From Chlorops oryzae (taxonomy: Eukaryota > Arthropoda > Insecta > Diptera > Chloropidae): DNA of 64,000 nucleotides. The stretch is taken from contig CM035807.1 of NCBI GenBank assembly GCA_020466095.1, forward strand, positions 17,648,985 to 17,712,984, given 5' to 3'. The notes under the pieces were generated by a model that saw only the letters and a list, made by a program, of their open reading frames with translations, did no database searches and had not been told where the DNA came from. Numbering within the stretch: the stretch's first letter is position 1; every line of letters starts with the position of its first letter. The position numbers and the translations under genes were made by a program. Below are positions 48,411-60,820 of this stretch, in pieces.

Positions 48411-48555
48411 AATTGGTAAACTAAAGATAAAAACAAAGAAACTTAATAACATCCTCGACCTGGCTACGGCACAGAGGCCGTCGACTCATCAGTTAACGAA
48501 GAAATAATCTGAAAAAAAAAAATCTAAATTAAGGGGCCCTCTCCAGTTCTGTCAG

Positions 48556-48796
48556 GTAGGTAGGTTGAAGTGGCTGCCACTTAGGTCGTAAATCGGCCCA
48601 TTGTGATACCAAGGAGGTTTTCTTGTGTTTGGGTGAGTGTATGTCTTTTTATGTAGTGTGCCCCTAACATGCGATTTTTGAAAAACCAGTGCTAGGCTTG
48701 GAATATTACACTCCGTTTCGCGTGTGCCGGGAATCGAACCTTGGACCCCGGGATCAAGAGCATAGCACGCATGCCCTACGCTATCCCAGAGCCACC
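48556..48796 (-). mobile_element. Full-length tRNA-derived SINE with 12-13 bp target duplication
   Basis: Read on the minus strand: GGGTGGCTCTGGGATAGCG, box B GGTTCGATTCCCGG, GGAGTGTAATATTCC, TGGTATCACAATGGGCCG and a tail AACCTACCTACC. CAGTTCTGTCAG is present on both sides (48544-48555 and 48797-48808), splitting the MITE text CTCCAGTTCTGTCAGAAATG. The target duplication and tRNA promoter boxes support LINE-assisted retroposition. Confidence 0.9.
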
Positions 48797-49356
48797 CAGT
48801 TCTGTCAGAAATGAAACAGAAAAGGATTTTTCATATTTGCTATGCTGAATACAAGTGATTAAACAAAAAATTTATGAGTGTGTTTTAAAAACCTATTTTT
48901 CCTGAAGTGAAATCAAAAAAAAAAAAAAATAAGATATGTACCACAAATTTGAAGTAAATTAATCGAGGATTTTGAAAAAAATTAGAAAAGTATGTGTTAA
49001 TAGGACCTTTTTCATACCAAAATGGCTCCCAAAGTAAAAAATAGAATTTTTTTCAGAATTTTTGACTTTGACCGCTTATTTAACCATCAATGGCTTTAAT
49101 TCTTACCATGAATTTAATTTTGCCTAAAAGCCCATAGAATTGGCTTTCAAACCGCTTAACAGTTTTTTTTTCTACGATGAACCGTTATCGTGGGAGAATT
49201 TTTTTTCTCGACTTACTGCCTAAAAATTTTAAGGCCCTATAACTTCTCAAGGGTGCATTTGCGACCCCCCCTTCCCATACGATTTTTGGTTCGTCTTGAC
49301 CCCCTCTATCACCACCCTTCGGATGTAAACCGTTATGGGAAACACCCTGTATAAGG

Positions 49357-49545
49357 GTCCGATTAGAATTCCAAAAAAATTTGAAAATTGGGCGTGGCAA
49401 AAGGGCGGTTTTCATTTATAAATTTAACAAAAGTCGGTATATGGGGCTCCTTATGCCCTTAAACACCTGTTGATATTAAAAATTATGTGTCTGTGTCGGG
49501 TATTCTACTGTCAGGCTCGCCTGACTATACACCCTTACTTGTTTT
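49357..49545 (+). mobile_element. DINE-1-like element, 3' part only
   Basis: Runs from TCCGATTAGAATTCC through GTCGGTATATGGGGC and GTGTCGGGTATTCTA to the palindrome GTCAGGCTCGCCTGAC and CACCCTTACTTG. Matches the corresponding end of the complete element at 28024-28890. Confidence 0.75.
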
Positions 49546-50556
49546 TATATGAAGTATTTCAGCTGGAGAGGGCCCCTAAACAGGTTTTAGAAAAAATATG
49601 TTTTTTCCACTCAAAGTCCCACTGTGCGGTGTAAGACTGAACTTTTAAATATTGAATTCAAATCTAATTTTGAGGGCAACAGAAAATACTGAAGTTCACC
49701 ACCCAAAAGTATGCACTTAATTATTCAGAATATTTTTGAAAGTGACAATGCTGTTCATTCTTGTAGGTTATTGCCCATACAATCACATCTTGAGGAGGGG
49801 TTTTGAAAGACGTGCGTGTATCTTTAAAGCCTTAATTGGGGCTCCTAAAATTTTAATTTGATTTTGAAATATTGAAATGAATACCTTTAGGTGCTGAATT
49901 TAAATATTTTCTGTTGGCCCTGCCTAATTTGTTTCGTTTCTGTCGTTTTCTTTTTGAATATCGGTAAGGAGGGAAGTTTTAAGAAGTTTTACAGTAAATC
50001 CTTCGATTCCGGCGGTGATGTTATCTTGAAAAAGTTTTTTCCACTTTGAGTGATATCCACTGATTAACAGGGGGTATATTGTGTTTAGGGGGATATTCTG
50101 CCAGCTTGCGACGGAGAATCGATTTCCTCTATCCTTTCTAGCATGTCTACTGATATGGGTGATGTGTTGAAATCAGGTCTACAGATACCTAACAATAATG
50201 GGAATCATTTTCTAATAATTTTTCATTTTTTCATTGAAAATTTCATCGCAGCATAATTTTTAGTTTCGCCCAAATTATCATTCTTTGAGTGAAATGAAGC
50301 AGTCATATGTGTTCTTCCGATGAATAATAATGCTGTAAAATGTTTTCATTAAGGGAGACACAGTCGTCGTCGCAAGGACAAAACCCACATGAAACGGTTT
50401 CACGAAGGACGAAGAATGCTTTGATGCGCATGATGACTAAATTTTAGAATTCCATTTTAGAATGGAAAATCACATAAATTACATAGTAAACGAACGTTGT
50501 CCTTATGAATGAACGAATTTATGTATGTACTCTTATGTGTATATGCATGAACATTA

Positions 50557-50998
50557 GGGTGTCTCAAAGAAAAAATTTTTTTGAACGTGGTTTTTTCGAA
50601 AGCTTATGGGTCAAAGTATTTTTGAGAATTTGTTCAGATTTTTCGTAAAAGGTTCAGAGGTTGCGCTAAACGGATTTTCCTAAAAATCCCCGCTTTTCAA
50701 ACTTTTGATGTTAGCTGCTTTATTAGCAATGTTTTTCAGGATATTTAGGTCGTAGTCGGTGGAAAAGAATCCAATCTTTATTTTCACTAACATAAACTGC
50801 AAGATATACAACTTTATAGGCTATTTAGGCGTCTTTAATAGCAATTTTTATGAACAAAATTGGGCGTCACAAAAAGGAGGCCCTTTTTAAACCTTTTACG
50901 AAAAATATAAAAAAATTCTCAAAAATACATTGACCCATAAGCATTCGGAAACCTTACGTCCAACTAAGAACTCGGGGAAAAAATTTTTTGAGCCACCC
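50557..50998. mobile_element. 442-bp MITE, GGGTGTCTCAAA ends, TA target
   Basis: Left end GGGTGTCTCAAAGAAAAAAT is mirrored by right end ATTTTTTGAGCCACCC, with TA on both sides. Paired internal text such as TTTTCGTAAAAGGTT and AACCTTTTACGAAAAA shows that inverted similarity extends inward. Confidence 0.75.
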
Positions 50999-53294
50999 TA
51001 ATGCACATATGTTAGTGTGTGTGCAAAAGCTGAAGTAAAGTATCAACCCATTTTGACATTCCTGCGCTTTAAAAGAAAAAGCAAAAAATTAATTAAACGA
51101 AATTGTAATTCGGAGTATCATAAAAGGGCACATTACTGTGAAGGACTCATTTACAAAGCGAATGTGCTGTGCGCGTTTTTGCACGAACTGTAGTTGAATA
51201 TTTTTGCGGCAATTACAAGTGTAGTTCATTAAATAAATGTAATCATGTGATGATGAAATTTTTACGAGCAATTCAGTCATTATTAGAACCTTTTAAATAT
51301 AATCACAGGGTGCTGCTGACGCTGATGCGACTGCTGCGACTGCTCATGTAATCGAATCGAATGTGAAAAACGTGGTAAACGCGTTACACTCTTGCCGTTT
51401 ATAAGTATCCTATACTCGTACATTCCCTGCAGCAACAGCGTTCTCGACATCATCACGGTTGGTGTACACTTTCTGGAGTATAATGTCACCGAAAAAACCA
51501 ACGGACGTGGCGATAATAATAACCTCCTGATGATGACAATAATTTTTGTGGTTACTAAAATCAACACAGACACACACACACAGCACACATACAAACAATC
51601 GCATGCGAACATTTCGACATTCCCATTCATTCCCATACATTCCTATACAACAGAACGCAGAAGGGAGTCGAGTGCTCATCATATATCCCAAAGGACATTC
51701 ATCCCCTCTAGTAAAATGTTCTTCGCTTCTATTATTTCGAGCACACATGCACATGGAGAAAAAGTCGTTAGTCTGGTGTATTTTATATTATATTTGATTT
51801 TGTCGCACTGTGAGGAGTACAAGCTTCAAGTACAAGCATGTTTGTACGAGTGAAGACATGTGTTCACACATCAATGGGGAGGTATTTATATATTGTGTAT
51901 ATCGCAAAATAAGGAGCGGAATTCAATGATGAATTGTTTTTTTTTTCTGTTCTTCTTCCATTTTTGGCTTTCCCGGTTACTAATTCATAATTCCAGACGT
52001 GTTTAACACAACAAAAACACATATTCACATGTATTAAAGCACACGTAAATGCGCTATTATGTATGCTACGTTTTTTTTTCCTTCATGTATTTAAAGGCAG
52101 TAAACGTTCATATCTTGGGGAGGAGGGCATTTCTGGAAAAATATGGAGGAGCATTAAACATTCAGGATCGATCAATTTCCGTTATAACAAGATGGTTTGA
52201 ATTTCGTATTTAATTAAAAATTGCATTAACCCGAAGCATTAAGAACAATTCAGCGATAAGGTGAACAGATTAAGGAAAATGCAATACTTGGCTTAAGTAA
52301 GCTCAACTAATGGAAATGATGACTGTAAAGGATAACAAAAATTGTATTAAAAAATTGATTTTGATAAAATTTAAAGTACCTTTTCTGCCTTAAGTAAGAG
52401 AGCGTTTTGTTTTCTCTCACAATAGGCCACTATTTTAAAATACCACAAAATCAACAACCTTTGTTTTGGAGTCCCTCTGTTTGTCTTCATCTTGACGCTT
52501 TTTTCGTCTTCTTTTACGTTCTTATTTTTCGTTCATTTTTTGCTTTCTATTTTCCTTCAACAATGTCCTATCTTAATCATCAAGTGTCACAATAAAGTGC
52601 CTTAAATGGGCTAGTTTACTCTCAACAAGTTCAAGTTATACATCACAGATAAGCGCGACATAAAGTTGTTCTCTACAAACTTCATTAAAAAAAAAAAAAA
52701 AAAAATAGAGAAAAAATAGAAAAGAGCTTGTTCTCTCTTTCATAGGAAGAAAAATATTTTCAGCATTCATTCTCGTATCTAAGTCATAACGAGTAATTTT
52801 CTTTTTGATTGTTAAGGCTAACAAAAGAATTTAAATACAAAACACAGACGTAGCGGCGTATTAAGCTCGAAAGACATAAGCTTAACGCATACAACAAAGG
52901 CACAAAAGATCAACAAGAGAAGTTCTTAAGTGGAAGTCTGAATTGTTTTTTTTTTTGCATACCTCGTCGGTATTTCGACAACTCTTCAACTGATCGAAGA
53001 CTAGTTGGGAAAAGACTAATACGGTTCTGCACCATTTGAAAAGTTAATGAACTCTTTGAGCTCTATTCTGAATGAATATTCCCCAGGACCTTTTTTCTCT
53101 AAAAAATTTTTCTCCGCGGAATAATTGAGTTATCTTAGGCACAATTAAAGAATGAATGCGATGACTTCCGCTTAAAAATGTTCGAAGTTCTTGCTCCTTT
53201 TATATTGCCTTCCAAGTGTACTTAGAATGGCAGAAAATCTTTTTCAAATTCGCAGGGGAAAATTCCCTGGGAATAGAGTCTGGCTGTTTATATA

Positions 53295-53489
53295 CAGCTC
53301 GATTCTGAATATTCCCGGGGAACGAATTTCCGGGGAATTTACTTTTCTCGAGGCTAAAATTCTCCTTTTTCAAATAGATAGTGTAAGGAAAATTATGGGT
53401 ATGGGTCAAAAACCCATTTCCCATCAAAAAAAAGAAGAATTTTACTCTCGAGAAAAGTAAATTCCCCGGGAATATTCAGAATCGGGCTG
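53295..53489. mobile_element. MITE, family with TIR CAGCCCGATTCTGAATATTC (copy 2)
   Basis: Ends CAGCTCGATTCTGAATATTC and GAATATTCAGAATCGGGCTG. Shares internal ATGGGTATGGGTCAAA with the copy at 23951-24173. Fragments of the same ends seem to lie just upstream (53060-53110, 53250-53275). Confidence 0.8.
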
Positions 53490-54663
53490 ATAGAAAAATT
53501 ATGTTTAATATACATATATTTATTTATTGTTTTATAAACAATTTGAAACATTAAAGACGCAGTAGGGGATGATACTACTCTTTGACTTATTATAAATTGA
53601 TTACTACTAGTCAATTTGAATTTTGAATGCAATTTATGTAACTGTCTTTTCAATCGTTGACCGTTGATCGTTAAAAAGACCCACTCCTACATTTAGCCAG
53701 GTACTCCAAAAGTTAATACCTTTTGCCAAATTTGACTAATGCCAATATTAGAATTTGTTCTTCTTAGACCTTCTTCTGACTGCACTTCAACTAGTCCTTT
53801 TGTTCATATTTCGAGTCAAGTCATTTTCCTTTGGCTTATCACCCTCCGAGTGGTCTAGGCCGACTCTCATTTAGAAAATTTATCTCTTCACTTCTGCTCA
53901 GATATCCCTCATAAAAGCGTTCTTAAATACTCTACAAATGTATGTGCTAATGTTGTGTGGAAACTTTTTTTTTTTTGTAGCTAGTTATGTGAAAGGTGTG
54001 CACGTCAAATCTCAACGCACACTTAGAGCGCTCTATTTGTTTGAAGTGTTATTCACTTGAAAAGGAGATTTTTATTTTTAAAAGAGGAACAACAAATGTC
54101 GAGGAGAATTAGTGCTCTTGCCATTTTGGATTTTTTGGTTTTTGTCGGTTTTTTTTTCTTGTTCGTTTTTTTCCATCATTTAATCGGCATCATCAATTGT
54201 TGCTATGAACAGCAGCAGCGGCAGCAGCAGACAATAAGACGCAAAACATCATGATTACGACATTTAGATGAGCAGAAAGCAGAAAAGCAGGAAGCTCCAC
54301 AGATGAACACAAAATAAACGGATTAAAATCATTTGGTATGAAATTCGGAGAAGCTCACGCTCTGCGAGGATGATAAGCGATTTTGAAGCTTCGTGATGTT
54401 GTCTTCCGAAATCTCTGTTGTTGACGTTTAAAACCACACTTTGCAACAGACAAATTCACAGTACTTAAAGTCATTTTGGTTTATGTGTAAAATCTAAGAA
54501 CGGTGCACCGAATTACGGTGGGCGCTTTACATGTTTTGTAGGTATATTAAAAGATCAATATAATTTCCTAAATGCGGGGAGTTTAAATTTAATTTTGTAT
54601 TTTATAAATTTTTTTAAGTATTTGAAAAATGAAAAACTGAAATTTCTTAAGTCTTTTGCTTAA

Positions 54664-54802
54664 GGGGCTCTCTCCAGTTGTGTCAGAAATGAAACCGAAA
54701 TGAAAAACTTCATATAAAAAACCTTCAGAAAATTTCTGATTCAATTCTGAAGCGTTTTTTTATATGAAGTTTTTCATTTCTGACAGATCTGGAGAGAGCC
54801 CC
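54664..54802. mobile_element. 139-bp palindromic MITE, GGGGCTCTCTCCAG ends, TAA target
   Basis: Nearly the whole element is an inverted repeat: GGGGCTCTCTCCAGTTGTGT against the inverse of ATCTGGAGAGAGCCCC, and AACTTCATATAAAAAA against TTTTTTTATATGAAGTT. TAA flanks both ends. Compact relative of the element at 48533-49576. Confidence 0.85.
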
Positions 54803-57538
54803 TAAAGCATAATCTTTAGTTAAATTCTATTCTTTTAAGTTGGTCACAGATATATTTTTTTGATTTTGGAATTTCGTATGTGGTAATATAATCAGAGGGC
54901 AAGAAACATTCAATTGCAGCATCGAAAAGCATACCTTGAATTATTTTGAAATTTTTTAATTATTCATCAGAAGGGCTGGGCGGAAAAAAATGCCCTGAAA
55001 ATGACGAAAATCGCGTTAAAAGCGATGGAAATTCCGTTAATCTGTCCCAATTAGTGCGTCTGAAAAATATCCTTGCAATCTTTGACTCTAATGCCAGAAA
55101 AATAATTTTAAATAAGTAATTTTTTTTACCACCAGAGGAATAATGGGTTTTAAACCATTTTTTGTCATTTTTAGTGATTTTTTTCCGAGTCTCTAACTGT
55201 CAAGCTTACATTTTACCTTCTATTTTTGTAAGATCAGTAAAATTCTTCAAACCCTAAATAAAATTTTTTTATTTTAGCCATTATTTGAAGAACAAAACGA
55301 ACTAGAAATATTTGGAATACTTTTGTGCATACTTTTAGGTTCCGGATTTCAAAGTTTTTTACATCTTTTATTACAACATGTTTTCAGGAAAGGAAAAACA
55401 GGCTCAAGTACCATTTCGAACGCCATTAAGCTCCAGAAAACTCCAGACTTTCGTTTTAAACAACATCATCCTCGAAGTATGCTACAAAATTTTTATTACC
55501 TTCATTTCGAACGTTCTGTTTGATAGAAATTAAAGAGCGTCAAGGAGAATAGTTAGTCCAATGTTTCTCTTCGAGTCTCTAAAGCCCATTTTCTATATTA
55601 TTAAAATAATATCCTCTAAGGAATTTCAAAAAAGTTTCCATTCACATACATATATCCAGTAAAGACATTAAAACAAAAAAAAAAAAGAAAATAATTTAAA
55701 CTTTTCCTTATATTTCGATATCGATGTTAACAAAACGCTTCCCCATAAATAACCACGTTTATTCACACACACACACACACACACACACGCAGTGATAGTT
55801 ACACATAAATGATTTCCGTGGTTGTAACCGTTCTGTAACCGTTTTTAATAACACTTAAGCGCTGCAGTGATTATGAATTCCCTGGTAGACTGCAACATTC
55901 CAAATGAGTGAACAGATTTGCAGGTGCAGCTGCATGGTTTCATTCATTTTTAAATAGATCTCACGAGCTCTCTCTGGCAAGTGGTTTCCATTCTCTTTTT
56001 TCTTCTATTTTGATTCTTCTACGAAAAGAATCCACAACAAGAACAACAAAAAACGTGGTTTACTGAGGCGTAAATCTATGTGCAATCCTTTGAGACCGCA
56101 CCATGACATGAGACACAAAATAAAATGAAATTTTTACTTTTAAACGGAAAACTTTATGATTTCTTTTCACGAGATTCCTTCCTTTAAATCAACCCGAAAC
56201 CATTTCATCATACAATATTAATCCTTTTCATTTGAAAACACCTTAGCTGAAGGATATTTTGCTGTCAATCAAAGTTAATAAACAATGATAAATAATGATA
56301 AATAATAACAAATATTGACTTCAACAATGGCAAACTGAAAAGCGAAGTTAGAAAAAAAGAAAAACGAAAAATCCTTGAGCAAACTGTATCCTGTAATATG
56401 CAATTAATTTAATGAAATGTATGTCCACCTTGTTTCGAACTTCCCGGTAATATTTGCTCTCATACCTTAGTTTACATTGTAGAACAACGAATACCACATG
56501 ATAAGGTTCCCTAGACAATATTTATATTTACCCATAGGTACATACATATATACATAATTGTATGTATGTTTCTCCTGTTTGCTTGCCAAGGTATAAGAGC
56601 TCGGATATCAACAAGCAGACACACGATATGTGCAAATAAGTAAAATAAATTCAAAGGGCAAATTGCAACTGGTAGCACAAAACTTTGACATTTTACCCCA
56701 AAATTGTCTAACTGTGGCATTGACACGTTAAACTTATTTATCTATAGAAAACCATGAGTGTAAGCACACTCAGTACAGTGTCGTCTGGACCAACATAGAG
56801 CTTATATAGATAGATAGACTCGTGTACCTAAGTACGTAGGTAGATCATTTGTATTTGTTGTTAGAGAGAATTGCATTACCTTCGACGGAGGTAAATTTCA
56901 AATGGATGACATTGACGTTGTGCTCTCATCGTTAACATTTCTCGAGGCGCATTTTAGCAAACGATGACGATGTTGATAGCTTTAAGAATGAAGATGTACG
57001 ACAGTGTTTTGAGAAGGTCATTTTGTGAAAATTATTTTATGTCGCTATGTAGATACGAGGGTATGTGTAAGGATATGATTGTGCACACATACAAATACAT
57101 ACCTTTAATACGATCTAATGAGGTGTTGTGGTCTTGAGATTCAACTCGCGTCAACTGACAACAAGACAGCATTCAACAATTTGACATATGGCAGAGATTT
57201 CTGAAATATTTACATGCAATTTGGATATGTGTTAGGACTGTCACAGTATGGCAGGTCCCGCCTGAATAGGTCTGTTGTTAACCAAAGATAAATTAAGAGG
57301 AAATATCAATTAAATCGCAAAATGCCATAGCGGGTTTTATTACACTGTGAGAAATTTGTGAGGCAATCGAAAAGTTCAATAGAGGTGAAAAATCGAAATT
57401 TTTTGAGATATTTTCAATTTTTAGCTACTCGGTGAAGTGTTTTTGAATAAATTACTACTAAAACTATTTTCTTCGAGTCCAGGGCCAAAACTTTCTCATA
57501 GATTGGAAAAAGAAATATTGACCACATTACGAGATATA

Positions 57539-57775
57539 CACTCAAAAAAGTTTCTCAAGAACTTTACATTGTTGAGACAATGTTTGGAAAAAGTTATTGC
57601 ATCAAGAATTAATTCTCAGGGCAACAATTTTTGTGGTCATGCGAAAAATGTTTTTTGTTGTTCTAAGAACTTTCATTGTTTTTAGAACAATTTCAATTGT
57701 GGGGAACGATTTAACCAACAAAATTGTTGGGCTAAAGTATAAAATTGTTGTCATTACATTTTATTTTTTTTAGTG
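57539..57775 (+). mobile_element. MITE with CACTCAAAAAAG ends, TA target
   Basis: Ends CACTCAAAAAAG and TTTTTTTTAGTG between TA dinucleotides. Shares CTCAAGAACTTTACATTGTT and GAATTAATTCTCAG-like text with the copies at 31399-31616 and 35953-36181, which are in the opposite orientation. Confidence 0.75.
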
Positions 57776-60382
57776 TAGCCATAAGAAAGTTTGCAACTTA
57801 ATTCGCGGCCACACTTTGGGTTTGTCCAGTGTAAAGTGGGGTTTAAGCCTTTTGTATCAGTGAGTGAATGAAGCGGTAACGGTGTTATAGCCAGTCAAGG
57901 GCCGAAATAAGAAAATTCATGGTTGAAATCGATTTTGATTTGCTGAAAAGTGAGATCATGGAAGTCCTCTACAATTTACCTCTATATTTAAAATGCATTT
58001 GATCAAATCCTCGAAAGGAAAACTTTATTCACACACTCAGATGCACGTAGTTTCTACCATTTAATCATCTACGAAAACCTAAAAACAAACAGCCTCACTC
58101 ACAGTAAGGCACTATAAAATTTTGAAAAATTCGGAGAAAAACAAATCGGAAAGATAAGCCATTAAGGGGTTTTTCTTAAAAATAAGATGACGGAATAGCT
58201 TCCCCTTTCGAGATTCTTTCGGAATACAACAGAACAGAGGGTTAATTTGAAATTTTTATCTGCCTTTAAAGGGGTTGCCCAGAAAACCGAACAGCATTCC
58301 TTCCTGTCATTCCGAAAAGATTTCAGGCAATAATCACTTGGCAAGATAACGATTTGTTTATCTATTTTTATAGGGGTTGTAAAGATGACGGAGTAATACA
58401 TACCGAAATAAAATTTCGGAAGCGCATACAATACCTCGATAACGAAGTGCTTAAAAGGGGGTTTCACAAAGATGATAGATTCAATTTTTCATGTGCGCAT
58501 GTCCACCGAAAACGGGGTTGAAACGTCATCTTTACACTTCGACTTTTCGGAGTGCCACAAACGACTACCATCTTCCATACTGTTTTCGTTGCTTCGAAAG
58601 TCAAAGGGACCGACAAACGTATCAAGGACATGGACCGAAAATTATCTGAGGCCAAAAAAAAAAAAAAAACAATTTTAAGTGGGGAATCACCGTCGAACGA
58701 GGGGAGAGTCCTTTTCATATTTATCTTCCTTCATGCGAACGATTTCGTCGTACATTATTTAAGTAAATTCCGAATGAGTCTAAGGCTCAGTTTAAAACTG
58801 AATGCGTGCCCGAAAGGACAAAAACCGGACAAAAATTATTGCAAAGTAAAAACAAAAAAAAAAACTAATATCAAGCGAATAAATTTCTTAGCGATAATGA
58901 TCAAACTAACGGTTCAAAGTGGAAAGTTGAGAGCGCAACTCTTCAAAGCTTAAATCAAAAGAACAAAGGGTTCGAGGAATGGATTAAAATAAAATTAAAA
59001 AAATTAAAAAATAACTAAATAAAAAAAAAAAGCGTTATACAATAACAAACGCCCTTTCAGTGTGTGGGAAAAACAAACAAAAAGAAGAACCCTTTTTTAA
59101 AATAAAATTCAACAAAAAGCAGTGAAGAGAAGAAACCGAAAGGAAGTGCCAAAATAACTAGACACCAAATGCAAAGCACGCATCAAGAAGTTCGTCTTGG
59201 AGAAGTGAAAAGGTACTTGATAATAAAGTAGTGAGAAAAAATATATAAAAAAAAAACAGAGATATAAGGAAAAATATAATTAAATTCAAGAACACACGCC
59301 GCCGCACATGTCGGAACTTTTATCTGAATACGATTGAAGTTTCCTTTTGATGATGATTTTCTGAGAATTCTCAAAGGTAAACCGAAGCAAAAGACTCGAA
59401 GATTTTATATACCTCCAATCTTTGGGGAATTAGAAAACTTGGTGTGAGCTTGAGCATGATTTAAAACATTTTTCCTTGGCGTGAGCAAAATTATTTTCTG
59501 TTTTTTTTTTCTCTTGTTTTTCTTCCTTTTAAACACACAAGACCACAGAATGATTTTAAAAATGCCACGCACGGCCGACAAAAAACAACACGACGGAAGA
59601 CATTGGGAAAATGGTTTTTGACCCTCATCACAATTTATGCCTTTAGTATATTTTTATATTTTCTCTTTACTCTTATTATTGCTTCATTCGTTTTTAGCTC
59701 ATTTCCGGTTGATTTTTTTCGCCGTTCGCATTATTGTTTATTTCTACTTCCATTTCCATTTCTGGGGCACAAAAGGACTCGTCGGCTTTGGTCCAACGGA
59801 GCACAAAAGTTTTTTCGACAAAAACAATAAAAAAGAAGGAAAATTTTGTTTTAAATTTGAACCTCTCAAATATTAAAATACAATAAACTTATGTATTATC
59901 GCTGTGTGATTAATGCATAACAGCGCCCCTCACTGTAGGCACCCATACAATCAACAGAAAATTTTGTTGACTTCCGTTTAATGTCATTTTGTTGATTCGC
60001 ATTTTTCATGTCGGTACATGTCGTCGCAGCACGTATTTTGCGAGTTTCCTGTAAAATTCATGTAGATTTATGTGTGTGTGTGTGTGTTTGTGTGAATGTC
60101 TGTTCGTGTGTGCAGGCACATTCTTTGGAGCTTCGAGGTTTTGTTTACAAGCACTTTGCCGTGCAATTTTCCCGCACACGTGAGAGGTGTAAAAAAAAAA
60201 GAATTTGAAATAGTTTCAAGAGAAATTTCAACTTCACATGAAGACTGGAAGGAATTTAAGCTTGCGGTTTGATATTTTGCTATGAATTAAATATCAAAGA
60301 AACAATATTGGTAGGTTTTGGGAACATAAGTCATGTTTTTTTTTTTTTAATTTTGAAATGTATTCTTTAATTACTAGAGTAA

Positions 60383-60508
60383 GGCACATTTGCTACTGTT
60401 CCGGTTAAAGTTTTTCTTTACGATATCCTCTCAAAATGTCAAATTTTTCATACAAATTTTTTGTTTTTCCGAACGAAAAAATTTAACCAGAACAGAAGCA
60501 AATGGGCC
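60383..60508. mobile_element. 126-bp MITE, TIR GGCMCATTTGCTWCTGTTC, TAA target
   Basis: Left end GGCACATTTGCTACTGTTC and right end GAACAGAAGCAAATGGGCC are inverted, and similarity continues through CYGGTTAAA. TAA flanks both ends. Target type fits PIF/Harbinger. Confidence 0.8.
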
Positions 60509-60534
60509 TAAGACATTTTTTCTACGTTTCTCGG

Positions 60535-60820
60535 AGGGTGACTACTAAAAATCAAGAATATTTCATTTAAGAGTGTCGGCTGGTCGCTGAGTGAAGAAAA
60601 AATGTCTACTATAGCTTTCGCGAGGTGATCTGAAAAAGGGTGTAGCTTGGGGTGCTCTCTTAGATTGCGAAATTTCGAAAAGTTGCCGGACTACCTCCCA
60701 ATGGCGAGGACCTCTAAAACTCAATTTCAAAAAAATAATCAAAAAATCATGAGTTCGTTTTTTAGGTAGTAGAACTGAATATCGAGGTAGCCCGTCAACT
60801 TTCAAATTTAGGACCACCCT
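60535..60820. mobile_element. Probable MITE with AGGGTG ends
   Basis: Ends AGGGTGACTACTAAA and TTTAGGACCACCCT are imperfect inverses. No clear target duplication, so this is a tentative call. Confidence 0.35.

Larger units (their letters stand above)
48533..49576. mobile_element. MITE with TIR GGGGCCCTCTCCAG, TAA target duplication, interrupted
   Basis: Left end GGGGCCCTCTCCAGTTCTGT and right end CTGGAGAGGGCCCC lie between TAA and TAA (48530-48532 and 49577-49579). The 139-bp relative at 54664-54802 shows the compact form. This copy has been enlarged by a SINE (48556-48796) and a DINE-like piece (49357-49545); 48809-49356 is not identified. Confidence 0.7.
48195..49626. mobile_element. Outer TIR element, possibly Transib-like, filled with nested repeats
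   Basis: Left end CACAGTGGGATGG (48195) and right end GTCCCACTGTG (ending 49626) are inverted. Flanks are CGGGG and CGGTG, an almost matching GC-rich 5-bp pair. Transib elements have CAC-initial ends and GC-rich 5-bp targets, so Transib is a reasonable but unproven assignment. The interior includes SINEs, a TAA-flanked MITE and a DINE-like fragment; no transposase is recognised. Confidence 0.45.
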
